A DNA stretch of 45,491 nt. Origin: Bacteroides sp. GTDB taxonomy: Bacteria; Bacteroidota; Bacteroidia; Bacteroidales; SM23-62. How positions within the stretch are numbered: position 1 is the first letter of the stretch; every line of letters begins with the position of its first letter. A program made the position numbers and the translations under genes. The notes beneath the pieces are model-generated. The model was not told the origin of the DNA and made no database searches. It saw nothing but the letters and a program-made list of their open reading frames with translations. The stretch is taken from positions 1-45,491 of the forward strand of contig DRHS01000021.1 of the NCBI GenBank assembly GCA_011053095.1. Reading direction: 5' to 3'. Positions 30,945 to 40,290 of the stretch are shown in pieces.

Positions 30945-32969
30945 ATGGATGAGGCTAAATACATAAAGCGTTTTAGATGGATCACCCTGGTATCAGGTAC
31001 CATCCTGGTTCTGCTTTTGCTTACGGCCTGGATCAGTGAAAGTTTTATGGTGGACTGGAAACACTATCAGTCTGACTACCGTGAACTTGCAATGGAATAC
31101 AGTGAAGACGAGGAGGCAAGCATTGAAACCAGGAACAGGATCTATCAGGTGAGTCCCGTGGGACTAAACCGTACCGATCGTTGTATCACCTGCCATATGG
31201 GTATTGAAAATCCTTCCATGTCCGATGCATCCCAGCCTCATACCCTGCATCCTGGCAATCACCTGGCAAACCACCCGGTTGAAAAATTCGGTTGCACGGT
31301 ATGTCATGGGGGACAAGGAAGAGCAATTGACCGCATAAATGCATTTGGTGAAGATCCCTCCACACATTGGAATTTCCCCCTGCTTCACCCACCCTATATC
31401 GAATCCTCCTGTGGAAAATACCACCTCAGTATTTTCTCCGAGCAAGTCCTGCTCGAAGGCACTGCCACTTTTTTACACGGAAAAGAGGTATTCAGCCGGG
31501 AAGGCTGTCTGGGATGCCACCAGGCCCGGGGAGTAGGAGGGATTATCGGTCCCGATCTCACCGAGCAGGGAGAAAAAACAAAACATGAGTATAGCTTTAC
31601 AAACGTTAAGGGAGACCAGACAATTTCGAATTGGCTGAAGGAACATTTCCGGGATCCCGAAATGGTGTCTCCCGGTTCGGATATGCTGCAGATGAACCTT
31701 CCCGAAGAAGAGCTTCAGGCACTGGTGACTTTTACTATGGGACTTGCAAAACCGGATATTTCGTATGAATATATCGGGGTTGAAGCCCTGCAGGAATTCC
31801 GGGGGATGAGGCCTGATCTACCCGCCATGAAAGCATATTCCATGATATGCTCATCCTGTCATGGAAAAAATGGTGAAGGAAAAGATTACCAGGGCTATAA
31901 GACCGGTGTTCCATCTCTGGGGAATAATGATTTCGTAAGGGTAGCTTCCGATGAGATGATGGCCTTCACTATTCTTCATGGAAGGGGAGGGAAGCAGATG
32001 GCTTCCTGGCTTCCCCTGTATTCAGGACTTACCCATAATGAGATTGATTCCATCGTTAAAATGCTGGATGGAAAATTTGATGTCAGCCACAGCTTTGCAG
32101 ATGTATCACGCATAAGCGGTGAGGTGGAATCCGGCAGGGATCTTTACAAGAGAGATTGCGCCATGTGCCATGGCGAAAACGGGAGAGGAGATATCGGGCT
32201 TCCTCTGAACAACGCTGATTTTCTGTCTGCCGCATCCGACAGATTTCTATATAATACAATCAGTCAGGGCAGGAACACCGCCGGCATGCCAGCATGGACC
32301 GGGTATTCAGCAGCTGAGATGGCCGATCTTACCCGATATATCAGAACCTGGGGTGGCGGTCCGCGGGATGATGTCAGCATAGATCTTCCGGTGGGTGATC
32401 CCGTGCAGGGCGATCTGCAGTTCCATTATCTATGTTCAAGGTGTCATGGTGAATTTGGAGAAGGAAATACCGGTCCCGCAATACTCACCCGCGATTTCCA
32501 AAGCCTGGCATCCGACCGTTATTTGTATCAGACCATATCAGGAGGCCGTTCACATACAGCCATGTTCGGCTGGTCAACAGATGTACAGGGCGCCGGGAAA
32601 CTTGACCGGCAGGGTGTAAGCGATATAATCAGTTATATGCGGGATGTATCCTCCCGGGAACGGGACTATATCTACCAGGGAAGCAATCCCGGAAATGCCG
32701 CTGCCGGGAAGGGATTGTTCTCAAGCCATTGCGCTGAGTGTCATGGAGAAAGCGGAGAAGGTCTCAAGGCTCCTGCCCTGAATAACCAGGAATTTCTGAA
32801 TGCTGCTACCAACGGGTACCTGATTGCCACCATCAGCATCGGCCGTGATGGGACCAGGATGCCTTCCTGGGGTGCCGGATCAGAGGAGCTCCCTGTCCTA
32901 AGTGCTACCCAGCGCCAGGACCTGGCTGCCTATATCCGTTCCTGGCAGAGATTCCGGATACGCAGGTAA
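30945..32969 (+). CDS. Membrane-anchored polyheme cytochrome c of the bc-type complex
   Basis: This 674-residue protein has an N-terminal membrane segment (about 12-30). Heme motifs are CITCH 80, CTVCH 117, CLGCH 188, CSSCH 302, CAMCH 405, CSRCH 497 and CAECH 596, with a degenerate CGKYH at 156-160. The region from 180 to 670 is a row of class I cytochrome c domains, the four C-terminal ones (from C302) repeating CxxCHGE/K-G-G and a Met-containing loop (GMPAW, AMFGW, RMPSW). It is the electron exit of the Rieske/cytochrome b module. The stop is at 32969, and no coupled downstream gene follows. An oxidase or reductase partner is not in the window. Confidence 0.9.
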   Translation: MDEAKYIKRFRWITLVSGTILVLLLLTAWISESFMVDWKHYQSDYRELAMEYSEDEEASIETRNRIYQVSPVGLNRTDRCITCHMGIENPSMSDASQPHTLHPGNHLANHPVEKFGCTVCHGGQGRAIDRINAFGEDPSTHWNFPLLHPPYIESSCGKYHLSIFSEQVLLEGTATFLHGKEVFSREGCLGCHQARGVGGIIGPDLTEQGEKTKHEYSFTNVKGDQTISNWLKEHFRDPEMVSPGSDMLQMNLPEEELQALVTFTMGLAKPDISYEYIGVEALQEFRGMRPDLPAMKAYSMICSSCHGKNGEGKDYQGYKTGVPSLGNNDFVRVASDEMMAFTILHGRGGKQMASWLPLYSGLTHNEIDSIVKMLDGKFDVSHSFADVSRISGEVESGRDLYKRDCAMCHGENGRGDIGLPLNNADFLSAASDRFLYNTISQGRNTAGMPAWTGYSAAEMADLTRYIRTWGGGPRDDVSIDLPVGDPVQGDLQFHYLCSRCHGEFGEGNTGPAILTRDFQSLASDRYLYQTISGGRSHTAMFGWSTDVQGAGKLDRQGVSDIISYMRDVSSRERDYIYQGSNPGNAAAGKGLFSSHCAECHGESGEGLKAPALNNQEFLNAATNGYLIATISIGRDGTRMPSWGAGSEELPVLSATQRQDLAAYIRSWQRFRIRR

Positions 32970-32997
32970 TACATATGTACATGTGATAATAATTACA

Positions 32998-33005
32998 TAA
33001 ATTTG
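32998..33005 (+). promoter_or_regulatory. Possible -7 element before the TonB-dependent receptor
   Basis: TAAATTTG matches TAnnTTTG exactly, but lies only 16 bases before the ATG at 33022, leaving a very short leader. No matching TTG was found upstream. Confidence 0.3.
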
Positions 33006-33021
33006 GCCAGATGTGATTATT

Positions 33022-34971
33022 ATGCGATCGATTATCTGCATAGGGTTTATAATTCTGATATTCTTTCAGCCAGCCTATTCCCAGCCAAGTCAAACCATAA
33101 GGGGGAAGGTTTTGGACCAGGAATCCCGAATGCCATTGTTTGGTGCCAATGTAATAATCCTGGAGGTTGGTCCCCTGACAGGAGTAATCACCGATGAAGC
33201 CGGGGTATTTATGATTGAGGAAGTACCTGTGGGCCGTTACAATATAATGGTTAGTCACCTTGGCTATAAATCTTTCATCATGCGGGATGTTCTGGTTGGT
33301 ACCGGCAAAGAAGTTTTCATTGAGGTTGGTATGAAAGAATATGTTCTTGAAATGGAGGGAGTTTCAGTATCTGCCAATATCAGCAAGGATCAAACCATCA
33401 ATCCGATGGCTGGTATCTCAGCCCGTTCCTTTACCGTTGAGGAGACCGAAAAATATGCTGGCAGCTGGGGGGATCCTGCCAGGATGGCCTCAAATTATGC
33501 CGGTGTATTCCCCAATGGGGATATATACAATTATTTGGTTATCAGGGGAAACTCCCCATATGGATTAATATGGAGGATGGAGGGAATTCCCATTCCCAAT
33601 CCAAACCATTTTGATGTACCGGGTTCCAAAGGGGGACCAATAAGCATAATCAATAACAAGCAACTAACTCAATCTGATTTCATAACCAGCGCATTTCCGG
33701 CGGAATACAACAACGGGGTTTCTGGCATATTTGACCTGAGATTGAGGGAGGGAAACAATCAAAAACATGAATTCGTCGGCGAGTTGGGATTGATGGGAAT
33801 TGATTTTGGTGCAGAGGGACCGATTTCGAAAAAAAGCGGAGCCTCCTACATGTTCAATGTTAGATTTTCATTGCTTGGACTGGTAGACGAGTTGTTATGG
33901 GTAGGGGCATTGCCCCATTACCAGGATATTAACTTTAAAGTTAATTTTCCAATAAAAAAGGGTAAAGTATCGGTATTCGGATTTGGCGGGAATAGTTGGA
34001 TAAAAGGCATACAGGATGATTCATTGCATTCAACACCAATGTACAAAAGGCAGATTACACAGGAATCTGGCGCAAGGTCGGGTGTCGTGGGACTAAAGCA
34101 TATTCATTTCCTGAGTGATAGAACAAGGCTGGTCAGCGACATTGCAGTGTCCAGAAGCAGTACATATTTAAGGTATGACTCCCTTGTAAATGATGAAATT
34201 TCACGTGAGGTTATTTCAAACACCTACCAGGAAGACAAGATTTTGATCTCCTCTAAAATACGTTCCAAACTGAATGCAAAAAACAGTTTAAATACAGGGC
34301 TCTCTCTGGAAAACAATTTTGTTGATTATTATCTTGATAATGAGATTGAATTATTCAGTGTGCCCGGAGGTGACAGCCTGGTGGAATATCCGCCAAATAT
34401 TTTAAAAAACGATAAGCTGTTTGTTTTTAATGGATTTATTGAATGGAAACACCGGTTCAATAATTCCCTGGAGTTGTATACGGGACTGAATTATACGCAT
34501 TTTTTCATGAACAATTCCTCAGCTCTGGAACCTCGCGCCAGCCTGAGATGGTATTTTAGTGACAACCAGACAATCAGCCTGGGATATGGCTCCCATAGCC
34601 AGTTGCACCCTTTCTTCTATTATTTCATCAGGACACCGAATACCGATGACAAGTGGGACCGGGAGAACTATACAGAAACCAACCTGGACCTGGGCTTAAC
34701 CAGGAGCCACCACTTTTCCCTGGGATATGATCTGGCAATTTCGCGCGACTTAAGGTTTAAAGCTGAAGCGTACCAGCAAATTCTTTACAATGTACCTGTA
34801 GAAAGAAGATCCAGCACTTACTCATTGATCAATTTAGGAGCGGGATCCAATAATAACGTAAGTCAGGACAGCCTTGTAAATGAGGGGACAGGAAAAAACC
34901 TTGGGATTGAGTTCACTTTTGAGAAATTTCTGAAGGGGCTATTACTTCCTGATTACAACCTCTCTGCTTGA
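33022..34971 (+). CDS. TonB-dependent receptor, frameshifted (main part)
   Basis: This frame begins with a signal peptide (MRSIICIGFIILIFFQPAYS) and a carboxypeptidase-regulatory-like domain (QTIRGKVLDQESRMPLFGANV; about 21-110). A plug follows (EKYAGSWGDPARMASNY, YLVIRGNSPYG) and then the beta-barrel. The frame stops at TGA 34969-34971 after GLLLPDYNLSA. The next frame continues with the expected GYYFLITTSLLDSKYQG, so one extra base (likely in the G-run 34935-34938) breaks the gene. Without it the protein would be about 794 residues. I start at ATG 33022; a GTG at 33013 is in frame. No SusD partner lies nearby; the substrate is unknown. Confidence 0.85.
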   Translation: MRSIICIGFIILIFFQPAYSQPSQTIRGKVLDQESRMPLFGANVIILEVGPLTGVITDEAGVFMIEEVPVGRYNIMVSHLGYKSFIMRDVLVGTGKEVFIEVGMKEYVLEMEGVSVSANISKDQTINPMAGISARSFTVEETEKYAGSWGDPARMASNYAGVFPNGDIYNYLVIRGNSPYGLIWRMEGIPIPNPNHFDVPGSKGGPISIINNKQLTQSDFITSAFPAEYNNGVSGIFDLRLREGNNQKHEFVGELGLMGIDFGAEGPISKKSGASYMFNVRFSLLGLVDELLWVGALPHYQDINFKVNFPIKKGKVSVFGFGGNSWIKGIQDDSLHSTPMYKRQITQESGARSGVVGLKHIHFLSDRTRLVSDIAVSRSSTYLRYDSLVNDEISREVISNTYQEDKILISSKIRSKLNAKNSLNTGLSLENNFVDYYLDNEIELFSVPGGDSLVEYPPNILKNDKLFVFNGFIEWKHRFNNSLELYTGLNYTHFFMNNSSALEPRASLRWYFSDNQTISLGYGSHSQLHPFFYYFIRTPNTDDKWDRENYTETNLDLGLTRSHHFSLGYDLAISRDLRFKAEAYQQILYNVPVERRSSTYSLINLGAGSNNNVSQDSLVNEGTGKNLGIEFTFEKFLKGLLLPDYNLSA

Positions 34972-35404
34972 TTCAAAATACCAGGGAAGTGATGGTATAA
35001 CCAGGAATACAGCATTCAACAGTAATTTGAACGTAAATGCCCTGACGGGATATGAAATTCCTGTGAAACAAAACGGTGCTATTGATCTTAATTTCAGGGT
35101 AGTTTCTGCCGGAGGAAGGAGGATTATCCCACACGATGAGGAGAAAACGCTTGAGGAAGAAGATGATGTATATATTTATGATGAGGCATTTGAACAAAGG
35201 CTGGCTACCTATTTCAGAATTGATGTCAGAGCCGGATATAAACATAACGGTCCCAGAATTCGTCATGAAGTAGCCATGGATGTTACAAATATTACAAACA
35301 GGCAAAACGAGTGGGAGAGACTATACAACAGTAGCTCAGGAGAGATTGAAATGGCCTACCAGCAGGGGATATTCTTTTTCCTGTACTACAGGATTATTTT
35401 TTGA
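34934..35404 (+). pseudogene. C-terminal remainder of the frameshifted TonB-dependent receptor
   Basis: In the +1 frame the sequence reads GYYFLITTSLLDSKYQG, NVNALTGYEIPVK, ATYFRIDVRAGYKHNG, VAMDVTNITNRQNEW and ends YQQGIFFFLYYRIIF, the classic last strands of a TonB-dependent barrel. It has no start of its own. If only the upstream frame is made, the barrel lacks its last strands and would not insert. Confidence 0.85.
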
Positions 35405-35419
35405 TCCCTGCATCTGAAC

Positions 35420-36412
35420 TCATGATTTATTTTTCAGGAGATTCAACCTGATAAAAAGCTGAGGAATAAGAAATACCGCCGATAATGCGATGAGGTAGAA
35501 ACCCAGGAATCTCCAACCGGCATAAAGAAAATTCATACTCTTGTCAGGAGATATTACCTGTAAACCTGAATATAGAAGAATCAGGCAAACCAATCCAATA
35601 AAACTCCTCAGCAGGCGAATCCACCAGATCCCTCCGGCATCAAAAACTTCCTTCCGGCTCATCAATAATGCGCCCATAGTAACTCCAAGGAAACTGCCGG
35701 TGTTTCCGGCGACGGATGCCAGGCCGTATGATTTTAGTCCCACTTTATCAAGCGGCAGATAAAGGGAGGCATTGCTTTCCCAGTCAGCAGGCATGCTCCA
35801 TGTGTTCAACAGTAGTACAAACATGGAACCAAGTAGGAAGATAAGCACAGAACATCCCAAAACAATTAATAACTGATGTGAAAATTTATGCTTACTCAGC
35901 CAGGATAAGACCGCTGATTCAAATCGTATAAAACAAATAATTACTGCAATTCCGATCAGCCAGCCTAAAATGACCTGGCTTGGAAAATGAACTCCAAGAT
36001 AGGGCCTTGAAATACCTACCCCCAGAGTCATTACCAGGGCAATGATCCAGAACCATTTCTTTCTCAGATAGGCTCCGGCAAGCAGCCATACTGTAGCTGC
36101 TTGAGCATGACCTGAAGGCATCCCAAATCCATTTTCAGGATGCATCGCAATAATACTCTGATCAACCCAGAAGGGCCGTGGAGCATGAAAGCCTTGCTTT
36201 AATATACTGTTAAGAGATGCTGTAATGGGAAGAAATATGGCCATTCTCAATCCCAGTCTCCTGTCGAAGGACCAGTAGATAATGGCAACAATTGCCATAT
36301 AGGCCTGCGGATAACCAGCCCAGGTGAACATTTCCATAAACGGCTTTATCCAACCATCGGAATTTTGTAATGTCTGGATCAGCCAGATTTCCCATGTTCC
36401 GTAAACAATCAT
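35420..36412 (-). CDS. PAP2-family membrane phosphatase
   Basis: This 330-residue multi-helix membrane protein has the three PAP2 motifs. C1 is KQGFHAPRP (K-x6-RP), C2 is PSGHA, and C3 is SRPYLGVHFPSQV, where the usual final Asp (HxxxD) is Gln. The C-terminal third adds about four membrane helices beyond the core fold. Such enzymes dephosphorylate lipid phosphates such as undecaprenyl pyrophosphate or phosphatidate in the inner membrane. I start at Met 36412; the frame opens at 36454. It is divergent from the large barrel-fused protein at 36564. Substrate unknown. Confidence 0.88.
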   Translation of the reverse strand: MIVYGTWEIWLIQTLQNSDGWIKPFMEMFTWAGYPQAYMAIVAIIYWSFDRRLGLRMAIFLPITASLNSILKQGFHAPRPFWVDQSIIAMHPENGFGMPSGHAQAATVWLLAGAYLRKKWFWIIALVMTLGVGISRPYLGVHFPSQVILGWLIGIAVIICFIRFESAVLSWLSKHKFSHQLLIVLGCSVLIFLLGSMFVLLLNTWSMPADWESNASLYLPLDKVGLKSYGLASVAGNTGSFLGVTMGALLMSRKEVFDAGGIWWIRLLRSFIGLVCLILLYSGLQVISPDKSMNFLYAGWRFLGFYLIALSAVFLIPQLFIRLNLLKNKS

Positions 36413-36563
36413 ATCGCTTTCAGGCCTGGTATTGAAAGGTAACAAGTTAATCAATATTCAGGGAGGTTCATTTCATTTAAACCATTCTGTTTGCACGCTG
36501 GACTGCCCGGATAAAAAATTTCATTTAGATGAGGATATTTTTTTTTGTAAATTGATGATTTCT

Positions 36564-39500
36564 ATGAAAAAGATCTCATTATTGCTGACCATCTGCGCTT
36601 TATTTTCTGCAAACTATTGTATTGCCCAGGAAAACGAAAGCATTGATCAGGTTGTATATCTTATTGGCAATACCTCTACCAGAGAGTTAAATATTTCCCA
36701 TCTGTCTGGTTTGAAGGAGCATCTCCTAACTGAAGAAAGTCCATTTACTGTAATACACCTTGGAGATATTTTGCAGCAAGGAAGGCCTGATGGTTCAGCC
36801 GCCGGAATTGAACATTTTTTTGATCTGGTTGCTGACAATAAAAATGCTCAATTAGTTTTTACTCCCGGCGATAAGGATTGGAATAATTCGGGAATTGATG
36901 GACTGAAAAGTGTCAGGAAACTGGAGAAACAGGTTGAATTATTGCGGGATGGTTCTAATATATTTCTACCATCAGAAGGATGTCCGGGACCGGAAATAAT
37001 TGATCTCACCCCAAATTTAAGACTCATCGCGATCAACACTCAATGGTGGATGCATCCCTTTGATATCCCGGAGGCACCGGATGCTGATTGCAGTAATCTA
37101 ACGAAAGAAGAGTTTATTGAAAGCCTGAAGGAGGCAATAGAGGAATCTGTGGGCAAAAATATTCTGATTATTGGTCATCACCCGGTTGTTTCTGCTGGTG
37201 TATATGGGGGACATATGACATTTCAAAAACACATGTTTCCTTTTGCCGATGCTAACCCGGATAACCGGGTACCAGTACCAATATTTGGCAGTTTTTATGC
37301 AGCTTATCGACAGAATGTAGGAACGGTTAGGGATATGGCCAATGATGACTATCAGGAATTTATCGATGCAATGAGTGATATTCTTACCCGGCACCCCGGC
37401 CTTGTATATGCCTCGGCCCATGACTATAGTTTACAGTTGTTGGAGAAAGAGAAAGGTTTCCAGGTTGTTTCCGGCAGTATTAACGAAAATGAGCCGACGG
37501 GGAAGGAGAGGGGTCTGTTATTTTCAGGGTCCGAATATGGTTATACCAGAATTGAATATTATAAAGATGGAAAGATCCGGATTGGATTTTTTGAAATTGG
37601 CAACGCCACACCCACTGAATTGTTTTCACGCACTTTGTTCAGGTCGGCCTGTAGTGATGAAGCAGATAATAAACTGCCGATAAACCGGTATTACATCCCC
37701 TGTATTGAGGAAGAAGAAATCCTTGTTAAGGAACAAACAGCATTTCCAACTGAACCAATAACAGTTACTGCCGGTACATATAGGGCCAAGGGTCTTAAAA
37801 AATTGTTTCTCGGCTCACTTTACAGGGAAACCTGGATGACCCCGGTGAGCATCTCCTACCTGAATCTCGACACCACAAAAAGTGGCATAAAACCATTTGC
37901 ACTTGGAGGAGGAAGGCAGACAACCACATTAAAGTTTCTGGCAAATGACGGGAAAGAATATGCATTCCGGTCAGTAGATAAAAATCTTGTCAACGCACTT
38001 CCAATGGAATTCAGAAACACTTTTATTTCGGTAATGATTAAAGAAGTTACTGCAACTGAGTATCCTTATGGTGCAATCATTGTATCCTCTCTTCTTGATG
38101 AAACTGAGATACTACACGCCAGACCTGATTTATATGTTTTGCCGGATCATCCTGGCCTGGGTGCTTTCAGGGAACCCTTAAAAGGATTGTTTGGAATGCT
38201 TGAAGACCGTCCCAAGGACCCCAATGAAAAGGCTGAGGGATTTATGGGGGCTGATGATGTTACACGGAGTGTGGGACTTTATAGAAAATTGTACAGAGAT
38301 AATGACTACTACGTTGATGCCCATGTGCTCGGGAAAGCCCGGGTGGTTGATATATTGGTCGGTGACTGGGGCAGGCATGAAGACAATTGGAAATGGGCTG
38401 GATTTGATAAGGGGAAAAAAAGAGTTTATTACCCCATTCCGCGGGACAGAGATCATGCTTTCTCGAAGTGGGATGGATTACTGCCATATATTGCAGACAG
38501 AGAATGGGCCATGCCAATGGTTGAAAATTTCGATTACGATTTTCATGGTATTAAAAGTTTGACCTGGCCTGGAAGACACGTTGACAGATCATTGCTTACA
38601 GAACTTGATCGTGATGACTGGAAACAAATTTCAGAGGAAATACAGCAGACAATGACGGATGAGGTCATCGATAAGGCCATTTCATCTTTGCCATCCGAGG
38701 TTATACCTGTCTCTGGTATCGAAATTGGCGAAAAATTGAAATCCAGAAATTCCCAATTGCCGGATGCAGTTGATGATTTTTATATGCTGCTTGCCAGACA
38801 GGTGGATGTGGTAGGATCAAATAAGCATGAATTCTTTGAAGTAGAAAGACTGGCATCTGGGAATGTGAAGGTAAAAATGTACAAACGAACCAAAGATGGA
38901 AGGATCTTTTTAGATGAACCTTTGTTTAGCCGTGAATTTCTAAGGGATGAAACAAAAGAGATATGTATTTATGGACTGGATGGGGAGGACATTTTTAACC
39001 TGAATGGAACAGCGGATAAGAGTATTTTGATACGTGTAATCGGGGGACCGGGGGATGATAAAATTAGTGATGGTTCGATGGTTAAAGGGCCCAAAAAACA
39101 CAGCCTGATATACGACAATAAATCTACCGTGCTGAATCTGGGATCCGAATCAAAGAACTTCACATCAGATGATACTGATATTAATAAATACGAACGTAAA
39201 TCGTTTGCATACAATACCTATTTTCCGAAGCCGCTGATATTTTATTCAAGTGATGATGGATTGGTGGCCTCCTTCGGACTCAACTATACCACCCATGGAT
39301 TCAGAAAGACCGATTTTAAAAGCAGCCATGATATTTACATTCGGGCCGGTACAAAAGGGAATATACAGTTCGGTACGGAAAATCGATGGAAGGATGTGAT
39401 GGGTGACTGGAATGTAGGAATCAGTGCTGATTTTGGACGTAATTATCCGTATTACAATTTCTTTGGTTTGGGGAATAATACTATAAAGGATCCTGATTTA

Positions 39501-40262
39501 TATGATGCTGATTATTACAAAGCAAGTGTTAAAGGATTGATGGCAGATCTTTTTACCGAAAAGGAGCTATTCAAAAAAGGAATGTTCAGAATGGGACTTC
39601 TGTTTGAAAATTTCGATTCGGATATACTTTCGGATTCATTACTTGACATGAATGGGAGCAATATCCCTGGCTCTGACATGATAACAATGGGAGGAATCAA
39701 TGCAAGGTTCTACCTGGATTTTCGTGACAGGATGCAATTTGCCACAAGAGGGCTTCAGTTCCTTCTTGAAAACACAAGTTATATTACAATAGACGGGACA
39801 TCCGGAAACTTCGGATTGGCAAAGTCCTACCTGAAATACTATGCTACGGGAGAAGTGATTATTCCTGTTACACTGGTAGCAAAGATTGGAGGTAGTATTA
39901 ATTATGGGCAGGAGATACCCTATTATAAGTACACCTATCTGGGACAGTTCAATAATTTAAGAGGCTATTTGAGAAACCGGTTTACCGGAGATGCAAGCGC
40001 TTATCTTAATACTGAAATCCGTTTCCACCTTGGGAAAGTGAAAAACCCATTCCTTCCATTTGAAACGGGACTTATTGGGTTCTATGATGTGGGAAAAGTT
40101 TGGCTTGAGGGCAACTCCACAGGAGGATGGCATAGTGGGTATGGTGGAGGTTTCTACATTTCACCGCTAAAACGGGATTATTTATTTACCATCCTCCTTG
40201 AATCATCAGTGGAAGAAAAATTATTGTTCAGGTTCGGAATGGGTTTTCTGTTTGACAGATAA
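36564..40262 (+). CDS. Outer-membrane protein with degenerate metallophosphoesterase head, kinase-like centre and beta-barrel
   Basis: This 1232-residue protein has a signal peptide (MKKISLLLTICALFSANYC). Residues about 28-310 follow the calcineurin-like phosphoesterase order: VYLIGNTS (N36 where Asp is expected), HLGDILQQG, TPGDKDW (not GNHD), LIIGHHPVVSAG, and YASAHDYSLQ (not GHxH). Several metal ligands are lost. Residues about 445-640 hold GGGRQTTTLKF, YAFRSVDKN, GDWGRHEDNW and PIPRDRDHAF, which resemble the Gly-loop, Lys, catalytic DRHxxN loop and metal Asp of atypical lipid/secretory kinases. The first Asp (DRH) is Gly. Residues 804-836 repeat GEDIF and GGPGDDK; about 885-1232 form a barrel ending FRFGMGFLFDR. 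The start at 36564 is chosen for the signal peptide. Flanked by two PAP2 genes. Confidence 0.75.
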   Translation: MKKISLLLTICALFSANYCIAQENESIDQVVYLIGNTSTRELNISHLSGLKEHLLTEESPFTVIHLGDILQQGRPDGSAAGIEHFFDLVADNKNAQLVFTPGDKDWNNSGIDGLKSVRKLEKQVELLRDGSNIFLPSEGCPGPEIIDLTPNLRLIAINTQWWMHPFDIPEAPDADCSNLTKEEFIESLKEAIEESVGKNILIIGHHPVVSAGVYGGHMTFQKHMFPFADANPDNRVPVPIFGSFYAAYRQNVGTVRDMANDDYQEFIDAMSDILTRHPGLVYASAHDYSLQLLEKEKGFQVVSGSINENEPTGKERGLLFSGSEYGYTRIEYYKDGKIRIGFFEIGNATPTELFSRTLFRSACSDEADNKLPINRYYIPCIEEEEILVKEQTAFPTEPITVTAGTYRAKGLKKLFLGSLYRETWMTPVSISYLNLDTTKSGIKPFALGGGRQTTTLKFLANDGKEYAFRSVDKNLVNALPMEFRNTFISVMIKEVTATEYPYGAIIVSSLLDETEILHARPDLYVLPDHPGLGAFREPLKGLFGMLEDRPKDPNEKAEGFMGADDVTRSVGLYRKLYRDNDYYVDAHVLGKARVVDILVGDWGRHEDNWKWAGFDKGKKRVYYPIPRDRDHAFSKWDGLLPYIADREWAMPMVENFDYDFHGIKSLTWPGRHVDRSLLTELDRDDWKQISEEIQQTMTDEVIDKAISSLPSEVIPVSGIEIGEKLKSRNSQLPDAVDDFYMLLARQVDVVGSNKHEFFEVERLASGNVKVKMYKRTKDGRIFLDEPLFSREFLRDETKEICIYGLDGEDIFNLNGTADKSILIRVIGGPGDDKISDGSMVKGPKKHSLIYDNKSTVLNLGSESKNFTSDDTDINKYERKSFAYNTYFPKPLIFYSSDDGLVASFGLNYTTHGFRKTDFKSSHDIYIRAGTKGNIQFGTENRWKDVMGDWNVGISADFGRNYPYYNFFGLGNNTIKDPDLYDADYYKASVKGLMADLFTEKELFKKGMFRMGLLFENFDSDILSDSLLDMNGSNIPGSDMITMGGINARFYLDFRDRMQFATRGLQFLLENTSYITIDGTSGNFGLAKSYLKYYATGEVIIPVTLVAKIGGSINYGQEIPYYKYTYLGQFNNLRGYLRNRFTGDASAYLNTEIRFHLGKVKNPFLPFETGLIGFYDVGKVWLEGNSTGGWHSGYGGGFYISPLKRDYLFTILLESSVEEKLLFRFGMGFLFDR

Positions 40263-40290
40263 TATTCTACTCAAAATCCCAACATCTTAA

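Noticed and set aside
35027..35404. Separate small gene with its own ATG
   Set aside because: Reading upstream in the same frame shows continuous barrel sequence from 34934, so it is the tail of the broken receptor.
36432..36563. Upstream extension of the barrel-fused protein
   Set aside because: The extra 44 residues are not signal-like, and the clear signal peptide starts at 36564.
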